In this document: piece by piece, positions 1 to 7,444 of the stretch
Position numbering within the stretch: position 1 is the stretch's first letter
Layout of the letters: each line of letters begins with the position of its first letter
From: Pelomyxa schiedti
Taxonomy: Eukaryota; Evosea; Pelobiontida; Pelomyxidae
NCBI GenBank assembly: GCA_020536535.1
Contig: JAHLWZ010000735.1
Span: forward strand, 941 to 27,385
Reading direction: 5' to 3'
Length of the DNA: 26,445 nt
Translations under genes and position numbers: made by a program
The notes under the pieces: model-generated
Databases searched by the model: none
Told to the model about the DNA's origin: nothing
What the model saw: only the letters and a program-made list of their open reading frames with translations

Positions 1-182
1 AATCCAGTCACAGCATCGAGCACATGAATGGTGTTTGGTCCTGGTGGGCACCCAGAACCATTGTCCAGGAACACCTCCAACCCAAATGACCACCTCACAA
101 CTCGACGCGTTGCCCTGTGTTTCTTGCTTCTTTTGAGAAGTGGGTATGGCTCTTCACTCTGGATCACAACAGTATCTTTCAA
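1..182 (-). pseudogene. Locus A: 3' fragment of an ARDQ-type family gene, cut by window edge
   Basis: The minus strand from 182 to 1 is open and reads into the C-terminal motif of the cluster family. Residues such as RRVVRWSFG, FLDNGSGCPPGPNT and HVLDAVTG match the end of gene E almost exactly. Bases 1-131 align with 4549-4680 with about five substitutions and one 3-nt indel, so this is a recent duplicate. Upstream similarity stops within about 40 bases, then a TAA lies at 183-185, only 35 bases from the stop of gene B. The 5' part of the gene is therefore missing. The fragment could be a duplication remnant or, less likely, the last exon of an unseen spliced gene. The true 3' end lies outside the window. 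Confidence 0.6.
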
Positions 183-219
183 TTACCAACAAATAATTAA
201 TCCCAAATTCTCTTTGGCT

Positions 220-1824
220 TCATAGGGATGACAGGAGAGAGAAAGAGAAGTGGGACCAGACAGTGTCAAGAGAACCAAACAGCCAGAGGGTGATGACATG
301 CACACCAGTGGCCTCATCTGTCACGTGTATTTCTTTTCGTTCTAAGGCACAAATGGTGGGGTTGGGTATTTCCCCCACCTGGAAAAGGAGGCCACCCTCA
401 ACAAAAGCCTCACTCGTGGTGCACCCACTCAGGCACTGCTGTTTCCTGACTGGCTTGCTGCCTGTGTTATTCACATCCCACACTGAGTACCAATTGGCAG
501 CGAAGTCGTCGTCACCCATGACACAGAACTGTGACTGGCTAACCTGTGACACACGCAAATCTGCGAAAGATCTCTCACTCTCTGGAAATGCTCTTCCCAG
601 TTTGCCAGTTCCCTCCTCAATGGTGATGAAGTAGCCACCTAACGTCGCCCTCATGACAAACAAGTGATTGGTGGAGCCACCACCACCCTCACAGTGTTGT
701 TTTCTGAACACATGATAGTCCTTGCTCACAAAGCTCTCAAAGCCTCCAAAGGATGGAGGAAGGTCACTCAATCTTGGCACAGTTGAACTCAGCACCGCAA
801 GTCTCTTGGACGAGCAAGTTTCCACAAGGTCAACCAAGACGAACTCAAAGAATGTGGGGTCAGTCTCCGCATCATGGCAGCACAGCAAAAGGTGGTTATC
901 ATTGATGACTCCCACGAACTGAGGAGTACAGATCTTCCACCTTGGGTCAATTTTCACAACTGCTGGCCTCTTGATGGTGGTGGTTGTTGCACCACCATTT
1001 GCGTTTTTCCTCATGGGTATTTCAGCCACAACCATCTTCATGGAATGCGTGTCACAGCACACAATCCATCTCCCGTTTGTTTTACATCTAACAGAGTCAT
1101 TACTACCATCTGGAAATTTCACCAGCTGTATCCTCTTGCCTGTTTGCCTGTCCTGCAAGAAAACACCCCTTCCTTTTTCCACAATCAGGTAGTGCAGGCT
1201 GGATCCATGCAGTAACTCGCCGCGCCTCATTGCCCACCACCTCATGTCGTGTGTCAGGGTCATCAGCGCCGTCGACACGCCAAACGTGACCATCACCAAG
1301 GGAAGGAAGCTGCCTTCAGAGTGCCCAGACCAGGTGACACAATAGAACCTCGAGTTGGCGGTAATCCACTCCCACACAAGCCCCAAAACCAGCGCGGCAT
1401 CAACAACGGCTGGTGCTGCTGCCGCCATTCTGCGCAGCGGGCACACGGCGCCGCAGCGGGGGTGCAGCCCCGCGCACAGGGCGGCGACTTGGTCCCTCGC
1501 GGTCGCCTTCCTCGTTGTGGTGGTCGACTTTGTTGTTGTTGTGGTGGTGGTCTCTGTTGTTATGGTCGAGGGCGTGCCGTGGAGTCGTGCCCGCGTTTTT
1601 TTTGTTGTGGTGGTCGTGTGGCGGGTGGTTCGCGACACGGACACTGGGGCGACGGTCACCAGCCTACCAAACTGCCGTCGATGTCGTTGTCGTTGTTCGC
1701 TGTCGTTGGTGACGAAGGGTTGGAACGGGGTGGACGGTACCCCTTGGTGCAGTGGTGGTGGCTCCCTCTTGTGTTGTCGTTGTGTGTGTGGTCGGGCTGC
1801 TGCGTCTTCGCGGGATGATGGCAT
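220..1824 (-). CDS. Gene B: ARDQ-type member of an unrecognised propeller-like family (534 aa)
   Basis: This is an intact, intronless gene of unknown function. The ATG at 1824 has an AAGAAA context and starts MPSSRED; the frame stays open upstream to 1962, so a 46-residue longer start is possible. Residues about 1-108 are low complexity, with Arg/His-rich and poly-Thr runs. The family motif ARDQVAAL follows at 109-116, then a helical block, TFGVSTALM, GRWIVCC, an FVLVDLVET strand resembling the FIDLEASF motif of the other genes, and a C-terminal VTDEATGVHV that corresponds to HVLDAATG in gene E. The long plus-strand frame across this gene is an antisense poly-Val artefact of the Thr codons. 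B is divergent from C: its 5' leader lies on remnants of the N-terminal coding region of C. Existence as a gene is fairly certain; function is unknown. Confidence 0.72.
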   Translation of the reverse strand: MPSSREDAAARPHTQRQHKREPPPLHQGVPSTPFQPFVTNDSEQRQRHRRQFGRLVTVAPVSVSRTTRHTTTTTKKTRARLHGTPSTITTETTTTTTTKSTTTTRKATARDQVAALCAGLHPRCGAVCPLRRMAAAAPAVVDAALVLGLVWEWITANSRFYCVTWSGHSEGSFLPLVMVTFGVSTALMTLTHDMRWWAMRRGELLHGSSLHYLIVEKGRGVFLQDRQTGKRIQLVKFPDGSNDSVRCKTNGRWIVCCDTHSMKMVVAEIPMRKNANGGATTTTIKRPAVVKIDPRWKICTPQFVGVINDNHLLLCCHDAETDPTFFEFVLVDLVETCSSKRLAVLSSTVPRLSDLPPSFGGFESFVSKDYHVFRKQHCEGGGGSTNHLFVMRATLGGYFITIEEGTGKLGRAFPESERSFADLRVSQVSQSQFCVMGDDDFAANWYSVWDVNNTGSKPVRKQQCLSGCTTSEAFVEGGLLFQVGEIPNPTICALERKEIHVTDEATGVHVITLWLFGSLDTVWSHFSFSLLSSL

Positions 1825-1956
1825 TTTCTTCGGATCAACGAGATCGATGAGGGTTTCGGCGAAAACCTCATTCGTACGATCACACCAGTCACAAGCGATG
1901 GCCCAAAGCCAAAGCAACACCAACCCCCTCCACCGACACCACACCAAGTGCAGCCG

Positions 1957-2016
1957 CGGCATTGCTCACCTGGGCGCCCGCGGGCTACTACGTCGGCATT
2001 GCTCACCTGGGCGCCC
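1957..2016. repeat. 23-bp direct repeat pair, offset 37 bp
   Basis: The same 23 bases occur at 1957-1979 and 1994-2016, separated by 14 bases. The core matches the ITWA-coding segment of the family, seen at about 6300 and 7700. Because 37 is not a multiple of three, the two copies are read in different frames on the plus strand: ALLTWAP, then IAHLGAP. It lies at the 5' boundary between divergent loci B and C and looks like a local duplication at a rearrangement junction. Confidence 0.85.
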
Positions 2017-2054
2017 CGGCTTTTGCTGAAGTGGTGAGGTGGCCGTGTTTCTCA

Positions 2055-2693
2055 ATGTGGGTGAGCAACAGCAAGCGGATTGTGGGAATGGTCAGCGAGG
2101 ACGAGATTCGCGTTTGGAGGGTTGTGGGTGGATTGATGAGTGGTGGTGGTGGAGCCGATTGTGTGAGGGCGGCAGAGGAGCAGCGTTTCAAAACCGTTGA
2201 GGCCGTTTCTCTGCAGTTCTCACCGATGTGTGACGACGTCATTGTGGTGTTCAGCACCTGTGGGTGGGTGAAATTCATTGACTTGGAGGCCAGCTGTAGG
2301 CAGAGAGGGCACAGCATGATACTGTGGAGGCCTGATGGTTCCACGTGCACTTTGCACTATGGTGATGGTCCAGCAATCTTTCTTTTGAGAGAAACAGCAA
2401 CAGGAGTTGCTGAAGCTGTTCCCAGAGTTCTCAAATGTGGTTGCAGTTGGTTCACATCACTTCTTTGTTATCACACAGAATTCCAGGTTTATTCAACTGA
2501 GAACCTTTGCACTGCCTCACTGTGTGTCCCATGCACATGGGCATCACCAAGCATTCTTCCAACGGGCCTCATTGCCTCGACATCACACGACGAAGTGAAG
2601 TACTGTGATGATGATGGTACCACTGGATTCCATGTTGGTGATTTCTCAATTCCCCTCTCTGATCCAAATGCATTTAACCCTGCTTGTGATTGA
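2055..2693 (+). CDS. Locus C: N-terminally truncated family member (212 aa from first ATG)
   Basis: The C-terminal half of the family is intact: SNSKRIVGMV, IRVWRVV, LQFSPMCDD, KFIDLEASC, WRPDGSTCTLHY, FQVYSTENL, GLIASTS and TGFHVGDFSIP, ending with TGA at 2691. Upstream the frame is open from about 1851 and includes recognisable remains of the N-terminal linker (PTPSTDTTPSAAA and LLTWAP), but it holds no ATG before 2055. About 100 residues between the TWA motif and the RKWIVG-like motif are missing compared with genes F and G. The locus is therefore probably a decaying gene, or expresses only the C-terminal half. The AKSQ motif and the poly-Gln start are absent. It converges on gene D with 76 bases between the stops. 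Confidence 0.55.
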   Translation: MWVSNSKRIVGMVSEDEIRVWRVVGGLMSGGGGADCVRAAEEQRFKTVEAVSLQFSPMCDDVIVVFSTCGWVKFIDLEASCRQRGHSMILWRPDGSTCTLHYGDGPAIFLLRETATGVAEAVPRVLKCGCSWFTSLLCYHTEFQVYSTENLCTASLCVPCTWASPSILPTGLIASTSHDEVKYCDDDGTTGFHVGDFSIPLSDPNAFNPACD

Positions 2694-2769
2694 TGAAGAA
2701 CAAACAACAGCTCAAAAATGTATTCAATCAACTTCTTGTTTTGGAAAACGAATTTTCCATTGGGTTTCA

Positions 2770-4068
2770 TCACCAGTGGAGGGAGGAGTAAAACTCTGCT
2801 GTTGGATCAAAGTAAAATTTTGGGTGAACTGGAACAGAAATATCAGCAATGTGAAAACCAGTGGGGCCATCATGGAGCTTGAACATAATTTCAGTCGCTT
2901 TGGAACTGTGCCAGAAGTTGTGAGTTGTGGAAATGATGAGGCCTGACTGTGCACTGGGAAGTGACCATGTGCATGGAACAGAGAGTGACGCTGCTGCAAG
3001 TTTGTCAATGGTGTTGTAAACCTGGAAGAACTGTTTCTGATGGGGCAACTGAGAAAGATAAGCATGATTCTTGCTGATTGGTGTCACTTGAGGGAACTCT
3101 GGAAAGTGATGCTGCTGCTTGAATGTTGCACAGTCGATGAGGCTAGATGATGTACTACTAGTTTTCAACAGTGCGAACATTGCACCATCAGGCATCCACA
3201 TCACACCATGTGGGCAAATCTCGCCACACCAGATCGTGGATGTTACCACTGTTTCCTGTGCTTTGAAACTTGCTTGCAAGTCAACAAAGTGGAAGCAGCA
3301 GATGTCTGTTTTTGTAGATGGCAGCACAATCACGGTGTCATCACTGAAAGGTGAGAACTGCAAACTTCCAATAGTCACTCTTCCATTGGAAAAGAACTGC
3401 TGTGGCTCAACTGGGTCACCATTGACAACCTTCACAACCCAGAGTGTGTCATTGCGTGGAAACCCCACGATCCACTTCCTGTTGCACTTCACATTCATAA
3501 CAGGAGTCCTGAAGAAGCACTGTTTGCAGCTCAAGGGCCATTCACGCAGGTCCAAAACACTGTACTCGTACGCAAACTCTGACTCCATGTGCTTACCGAA
3601 TTTTTTCACCAGGAGCTTGCCATCACCCACACAGCCACACATATCCCTCCCACAATGAGTGAACCAATGGACACCGACGATGCCAAGTGTCGGCGAAACG
3701 CTCACAGATATAACTTGAGTGACCATTTCGGATGCCTCGACGATCTTCTTCAATGGCAACTCGAACAGAGCATCAGAGTTTGACGTGAGGACCCAGTCCT
3801 CAGCCCACATCCTGAACATTTGTGATTGTGCCCATTGTACCAGCAACGGCGATGGCAGGGGTTTTCCTCGAGAATGAGAGCCGCCGTTGATGCGCCGTTG
3901 TGCGATAATGGGAGCACAGCAGAGGGCCAGGGCCTGTGACTTGGCGGTTGTGGTCGCTTTTGATAATGACAATACAAACAATTTCTCACTTGAACGTTGT
4001 TGTTGTTGTTGTTGCTGTTGTTGCTGTTGTTGTTGTTGTTGTTGTTGCTGTGGGTGCTGTTGCCCCAT
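2770..4068 (-). CDS. Gene D: AKSQ-type family member with poly-Gln N-terminus (432 aa)
   Basis: This is an intact, intronless gene. It starts MGQQHP, followed by about 18 Gln, then AKSQALALCCAP at about residues 43-54, VQWAQSQ, WAEDWVL, SVSPTLGIVG, DMCGCVGDG, CNRKWIVG, LQFSPFSDD, FHFVDLQASFK, MWMPDGAM, FQVYNT, SVPCTW, GLIISTT and TGFHIADISVP near the C-terminus. These motifs fall in the same order in C, E, F, G and H, so the fold is shared. Recurrent short beta-strand and Trp/Asp motifs suggest a divergent WD40-like propeller, but classical WD dipeptides are rare; this is inference. No membrane segment or signal peptide is seen. Gly follows the initiator Met, but Pro at position 6 argues against N-myristoylation. 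Confidence 0.75.
   Translation of the reverse strand: MGQQHPQQQQQQQQQQQQQQQQQQRSSEKLFVLSLSKATTTAKSQALALCCAPIIAQRRINGGSHSRGKPLPSPLLVQWAQSQMFRMWAEDWVLTSNSDALFELPLKKIVEASEMVTQVISVSVSPTLGIVGVHWFTHCGRDMCGCVGDGKLLVKKFGKHMESEFAYEYSVLDLREWPLSCKQCFFRTPVMNVKCNRKWIVGFPRNDTLWVVKVVNGDPVEPQQFFSNGRVTIGSLQFSPFSDDTVIVLPSTKTDICCFHFVDLQASFKAQETVVTSTIWCGEICPHGVMWMPDGAMFALLKTSSTSSSLIDCATFKQQHHFPEFPQVTPISKNHAYLSQLPHQKQFFQVYNTIDKLAAASLSVPCTWSLPSAQSGLIISTTHNFWHSSKATEIMFKLHDGPTGFHIADISVPVHPKFYFDPTAEFYSSLHW
3996..4053. repeat. CAA/CAG trinucleotide tract coding poly-Gln in gene D
   Basis: On the plus strand this reads as near-uninterrupted GTT/GCT triplets. On the minus strand it encodes the Gln run just after MGQQHP. 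CAG interruptions in a CAA tract are typical of a coding microsatellite, and length variation between isolates is expected. Confidence 0.85.
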
Positions 4069-4493
4069 GATTTGTGAAATTACTGGTTGTAGTGTTCAAG
4101 GAAAACATTTGATGGTGAATGCCCGGTACCCACTCTTCTAATCCTAAGGTCTCTGGATAGGATTAGGAGAGATACCGGTGAAGGGCACCCATTCCCTTGG
4201 CAACACCAAGTGCAAGCAAACGTCATTGCCCAACCTGGTTTTTTCTGTGAACGCCCGTAGAAACCGGTGGTGGTTGCATGAAGCACACATCGACAACATG
4301 TTTCATTGGGTTGACCCGGCAAAGGCACCGCCTTTGCGGAAGACCAAGGACTGCAAGGAACGTGTGAACAACAGGCAAATTGGAAGTTGTTGAGAAATTG
4401 AGTGTTGAATAAAGTATTGTTGTGTTTGAGTTATTTGGTATTGACTGATGGAGGATTCTCTTGTCAAAACAAATGAAATTAATTTGTTTTCCG
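4069..4493. other. Intergenic region between E (3' end) and D (5' end)
   Basis: These 425 bases must hold the 3' end of the E transcript and the promoter of D. Short open frames exist on both strands but none resembles the family or has homologous neighbours, so I call no gene. The only striking structure is an imperfect palindrome at 4123-4178. A TTGTTTTC-type T-rich stretch lies just after the E stop. Confidence 0.5.
4123..4178. repeat. Imperfect palindrome / potential hairpin
   Basis: Bases 4133-4146 (core CTAATCCTA) pair with 4158-4171 (core TAGGATTAG) over 14 positions with one T-G pair, around an 11-base loop. After a small internal loop the stem resumes with CCGGTA at 4123-4128 against TACCGG at 4173-4178. 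It lies in the 5' flank of gene D. It could be a miniature element end, a 3'-end processing signal for E, or chance. No target-site duplication was found. Confidence 0.6.
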
Positions 4494-5678
4494 TCATGAA
4501 ACACTGGCCACATAGCACCCAGAATGGCCGGCCATTTTGAAGACGACAAATCCAGTCGCAGCATCGAGCACATGAATGGTGTTTGGTCCTGGTGGGCACC
4601 CAGAACCATTGTCCAGGAACACCATCTCCGACCCAAATGACAACCTCACAACTCGACGCGTTACCCTGTGTTGCGAGAACACCTTGGTTGGCTCTAGAAC
4701 GCTGAACACATCAATCCCGCACTCCTCTTCACTGGAGGTACGCACTGCAACATAAGGGCCACCAAGTGGCTCAGCACTTCCTCTGCTCAATTCCGTGCTC
4801 ACGCCAGTTGTGAGGCACTGCAGCCAACTGCTTCCATCAGTCCCAGACAGCACGGCATACAACACCCCATTCCAGCATATCATGCTCTCAATCTGGTGCA
4901 CCATCGGGTCACCGATGGAACCCATAACCGGCAGATGGGACGGGTCGGTCCACACAAGCCTGTTCCGTGCCAGCGTAGCCTCCAGGTCAATGACCATGAC
5001 GCCGCCACCCCCAACCAGTGACACAACCAGTGAATTATCATCACCAACAAGCAACGCGGAGCCGACTCTCCACGGCATCGCGACGCCCTCCACCTTGGCA
5101 ACACGGCCACTCTCGACTCCGTCAAAGTTCCACAGTGACAGAGGAGGAGGCGCCTTCTGGCACTCTGTGAGCACAGCGACCCAGCGCCTGTTGTTGCACC
5201 AGGGCCAGCACGCGTCCAGCCAGTCGCACAGCCTGACGTCGTCGCCGCGCCCGCTGGTGTCGATCACGGCCAGCATCTGCGGTCGACTGCGGTCCGCTGG
5301 CTGGGCCATCGTCAGGGCGAACCTGTTGCCTGCTGAGGCCTGCGGACCCACGCAGCCGTAGAACCATCTGACCTTGTTTTTGCGTCCGAAGTCGATCATT
5401 GTGGGACGGCCCACGAGTCCAAGGGTCGGCGACACGCCGAACCTGACGAACTCCTTGGCGTCGCTGCTAAGACGAGACGCCAGTTCCACGACTACGAGCC
5501 TCGCTGGGGTCACGATCCACTCTTGGCCGATGCACGACAGCAACGGGGGCGTGAGGGCCGACACCGGGCTGCCATTGTGGAGGCCGCACCGTCCCACAAT
5601 GACTCCGACGCCGAGGGCAATGAATTGGTCGCGTGCGTTGGTGTTGTCCTTGATGTCGACTGCTTTTGGATCTGCCAT
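4494..5678 (-). CDS. Gene E: ARDQ-type family member without poly-Gln/Thr leader (394 aa)
   Basis: This is an intact, intronless gene. The first in-frame ATG, at 5678, gives MADPKAVD; the frame extends slightly further upstream but without an ATG. The ARDQFIAL motif comes early (about residues 15-22), then GVIVGRCG, LSCIGQEWIV, FGVSPTLGLVG, FYGCVG, NNRRWVAVL, SLWNFDG, VMVIDLEATL, and a C-terminus with RRVVRLSFG, FLDNGSGCPPGP and HVLDAATG. It lacks the low-complexity leader of the other members, which shows that the leader is dispensable to the fold. Its 3' coding end is about 95% identical to fragment A. The first half is clearly more GC-rich than the flanks. It is divergent from F. Function is unknown. 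Confidence 0.75.
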   Translation of the reverse strand: MADPKAVDIKDNTNARDQFIALGVGVIVGRCGLHNGSPVSALTPPLLSCIGQEWIVTPARLVVVELASRLSSDAKEFVRFGVSPTLGLVGRPTMIDFGRKNKVRWFYGCVGPQASAGNRFALTMAQPADRSRPQMLAVIDTSGRGDDVRLCDWLDACWPWCNNRRWVAVLTECQKAPPPLSLWNFDGVESGRVAKVEGVAMPWRVGSALLVGDDNSLVVSLVGGGGVMVIDLEATLARNRLVWTDPSHLPVMGSIGDPMVHQIESMICWNGVLYAVLSGTDGSSWLQCLTTGVSTELSRGSAEPLGGPYVAVRTSSEEECGIDVFSVLEPTKVFSQHRVTRRVVRLSFGSEMVFLDNGSGCPPGPNTIHVLDAATGFVVFKMAGHSGCYVASVS

Positions 5679-6038
5679 CAAGGTCTTGCTCTTTGAAACG
5701 ATTGGATTTCGTTGCGTGTCTTGTAACGGCAACAAATTGGACCCTGGGCACCAGAGTTGAAGGTGTGAGGAGTGATGGGCGAAGGATTAAGGGAATCTTG
5801 GTGTGATGATTGGGCGCCAAGTTAACCAACTAATTATGGCCATTCACGGGAACCCACCTTATAAACCCCTCTGTATTGTGTAAATAGTTAAGACAAGTTG
5901 TTAGAGAAACAAACACAACACATGAGAACAACAACACTGTTCAGCCCACAACGTCCCTCTCCCAGACCACCACTCTTACAAAGGCATTGCTGAACCAAGA
6001 TCAAACAGTCAAAATAGACTCCGATCGGAGGAAAAAAA
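5679..6038. promoter_or_regulatory. Divergent intergenic region between E and F
   Basis: These 360 bases separate the start codons of E (minus) and F (plus), so both promoters should lie here. A TATAAA is present on the plus strand at 5860-5865, about 175 bases before the ATG of F. Whether it is used is unknown. The bases just before F are A-rich. No gene is supported in this stretch. Confidence 0.4.
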
Positions 6039-7346
6039 ATGGGGCAGACACACCCAAAGCAACAGACACACCCCACGCAACAGCCACAACAACAGCAACC
6101 ACAAGTCATCCACCACACCACACCCACCACAACCACGGCCAAGTCACAACTGATTGCCCTGCTCTCCGCCCCCGTCGTCGCCAGCAGGCCCAAACAACCA
6201 TCAACGCCAACACCAACCCCCTCCACCACCGAACCAGATGCAGCTGCCACAACAGTAACAACAACAACAACAACAACCACATCTGCCACTCCGGCGCCGT
6301 CATTTATCACCTGGGCGCGCTCGACGGCGCTCGTCGCGGAGTGGGCCCGCGGCTGGGTCCTCGCGCCCACGACCAACGCCGTGCTCGATCTCCCCGGAGT
6401 GCGGCGCTTCCTGCACGTCTGCGTGTCGTCTGCGACGCTGGGGCTGGTGTCGTCGCACCGGTTCGGGGACTCGTGGGGCGACGTGCGCGGGTGCGTCGGC
6501 GACCGCCGCGTGCTTGCGAGAAGGTGGGAGGACACCGGCCTTTATTGCGGTTATGGGAGGCACTACTGTGTTGTGGATGTTGTGGGTGGTCCTGAGAATC
6601 ACGTTGTTGATGTACCAATGACAGGCGACAACCCACCTTCGCACATGTGCAGCAACAGGAAGTGGATTGTGGGAGTCTACGGTTGGAGGGAAGTGTGTGT
6701 TTGGAAAGTTGTTGGTTCTGGCTGTGATGATGTTGTCAAAGTGTCAGAGGAGCACCGCCTCAGTGGAATCGATGCAGAAATTGTGAGGCTGCAGTTTTCA
6801 CCACTATCTGAAGACTGCGTGATCGCGTTCACCTATGCTAAATTCACTGCAAATGGGTGGATTCCAGCCATCAGAAAGTGTGTGTATTTCATTGACCTGG
6901 AAGCCAGCTTCAAGGGTGGGAATGCAGTCATCAAATCAACAGTGGAGCACAGAAACAGGGCCATTGGACTGGTGTGGATGCCTGACGGTTCCACATGCAC
7001 ACTGCACGAGGACCTCTCTTCAGGCTTCCTGTTGAGGGAGACAACAACCGGAAACACAATACGCACGTTCCAGCAGCACTCAACAGTTATCCCTGTTGGT
7101 GCACATCACATCCTTGTGGTCCCTCACAACCCAGAGTTCTCTGAGTTCCAGGTGTATTCCACCAGCAAACTCACAGCACCATTGCTGTGTGTTCCGTGCA
7201 AGTGGGCATGCACAAGCTTCCAAAGTGTTCAATCAGGTCTCATTGCTTCCACCCTGGACAAATTATGCACCGACACACTGTTTGCAGTTCACGACTGTGT
7301 CACTGGTTTCTGTTGTGGGGGCTTTAAGATTCCAACATTCCCTTGA
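6039..7346 (+). CDS. Gene F: AKSQ-type family member (435 aa)
   Basis: This is an intact, intronless gene and the best reference copy of the family. Layout by residue: MGQTHPKQ leader rich in Gln, His and Pro (1-30); AKSQLIALLSAP (34-45); Pro/Thr linker with a poly-Thr run (51-82); SFITWARSTAL (88-98); WARGWVL (102-108); SSATLGLVSSH (130-140); GCVGDR (151-156); CSNRKWIVGVYG (204-215); LQFSPLSEDC (251-260); YFIDLEASFKGG (283-294); WMPDGSTCTLHE (313-324); ETTTGN (334-339); FQVYSTS (370-376); GLIAST (400-405); HDCVTGF (418-424). The block 88-156 is encoded by unusually GC-rich DNA. It is tandem with G, with only 98 bases between F stop and G start. No known enzyme motif, signal peptide or membrane segment is seen. 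Confidence 0.8.
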   Translation: MGQTHPKQQTHPTQQPQQQQPQVIHHTTPTTTTAKSQLIALLSAPVVASRPKQPSTPTPTPSTTEPDAAATTVTTTTTTTTSATPAPSFITWARSTALVAEWARGWVLAPTTNAVLDLPGVRRFLHVCVSSATLGLVSSHRFGDSWGDVRGCVGDRRVLARRWEDTGLYCGYGRHYCVVDVVGGPENHVVDVPMTGDNPPSHMCSNRKWIVGVYGWREVCVWKVVGSGCDDVVKVSEEHRLSGIDAEIVRLQFSPLSEDCVIAFTYAKFTANGWIPAIRKCVYFIDLEASFKGGNAVIKSTVEHRNRAIGLVWMPDGSTCTLHEDLSSGFLLRETTTGNTIRTFQQHSTVIPVGAHHILVVPHNPEFSEFQVYSTSKLTAPLLCVPCKWACTSFQSVQSGLIASTLDKLCTDTLFAVHDCVTGFCCGGFKIPTFP

Positions 7347-7444
7347 TGAAAAGAATCAAGTTTTTCATAATCCCCTGGTTATCACCATCACGCAGTGCAA
7401 AATCCATTTCGCATAAACAGTTTCCATCGACCGTAAAAACCAAG

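Noticed and set aside
1355-2029. Plus-strand frame of 224 codons with poly-Val, opposite gene B
   Set aside because: It is the antisense image of Thr codons in B; it shows no family motifs and gene B is supported by homology.
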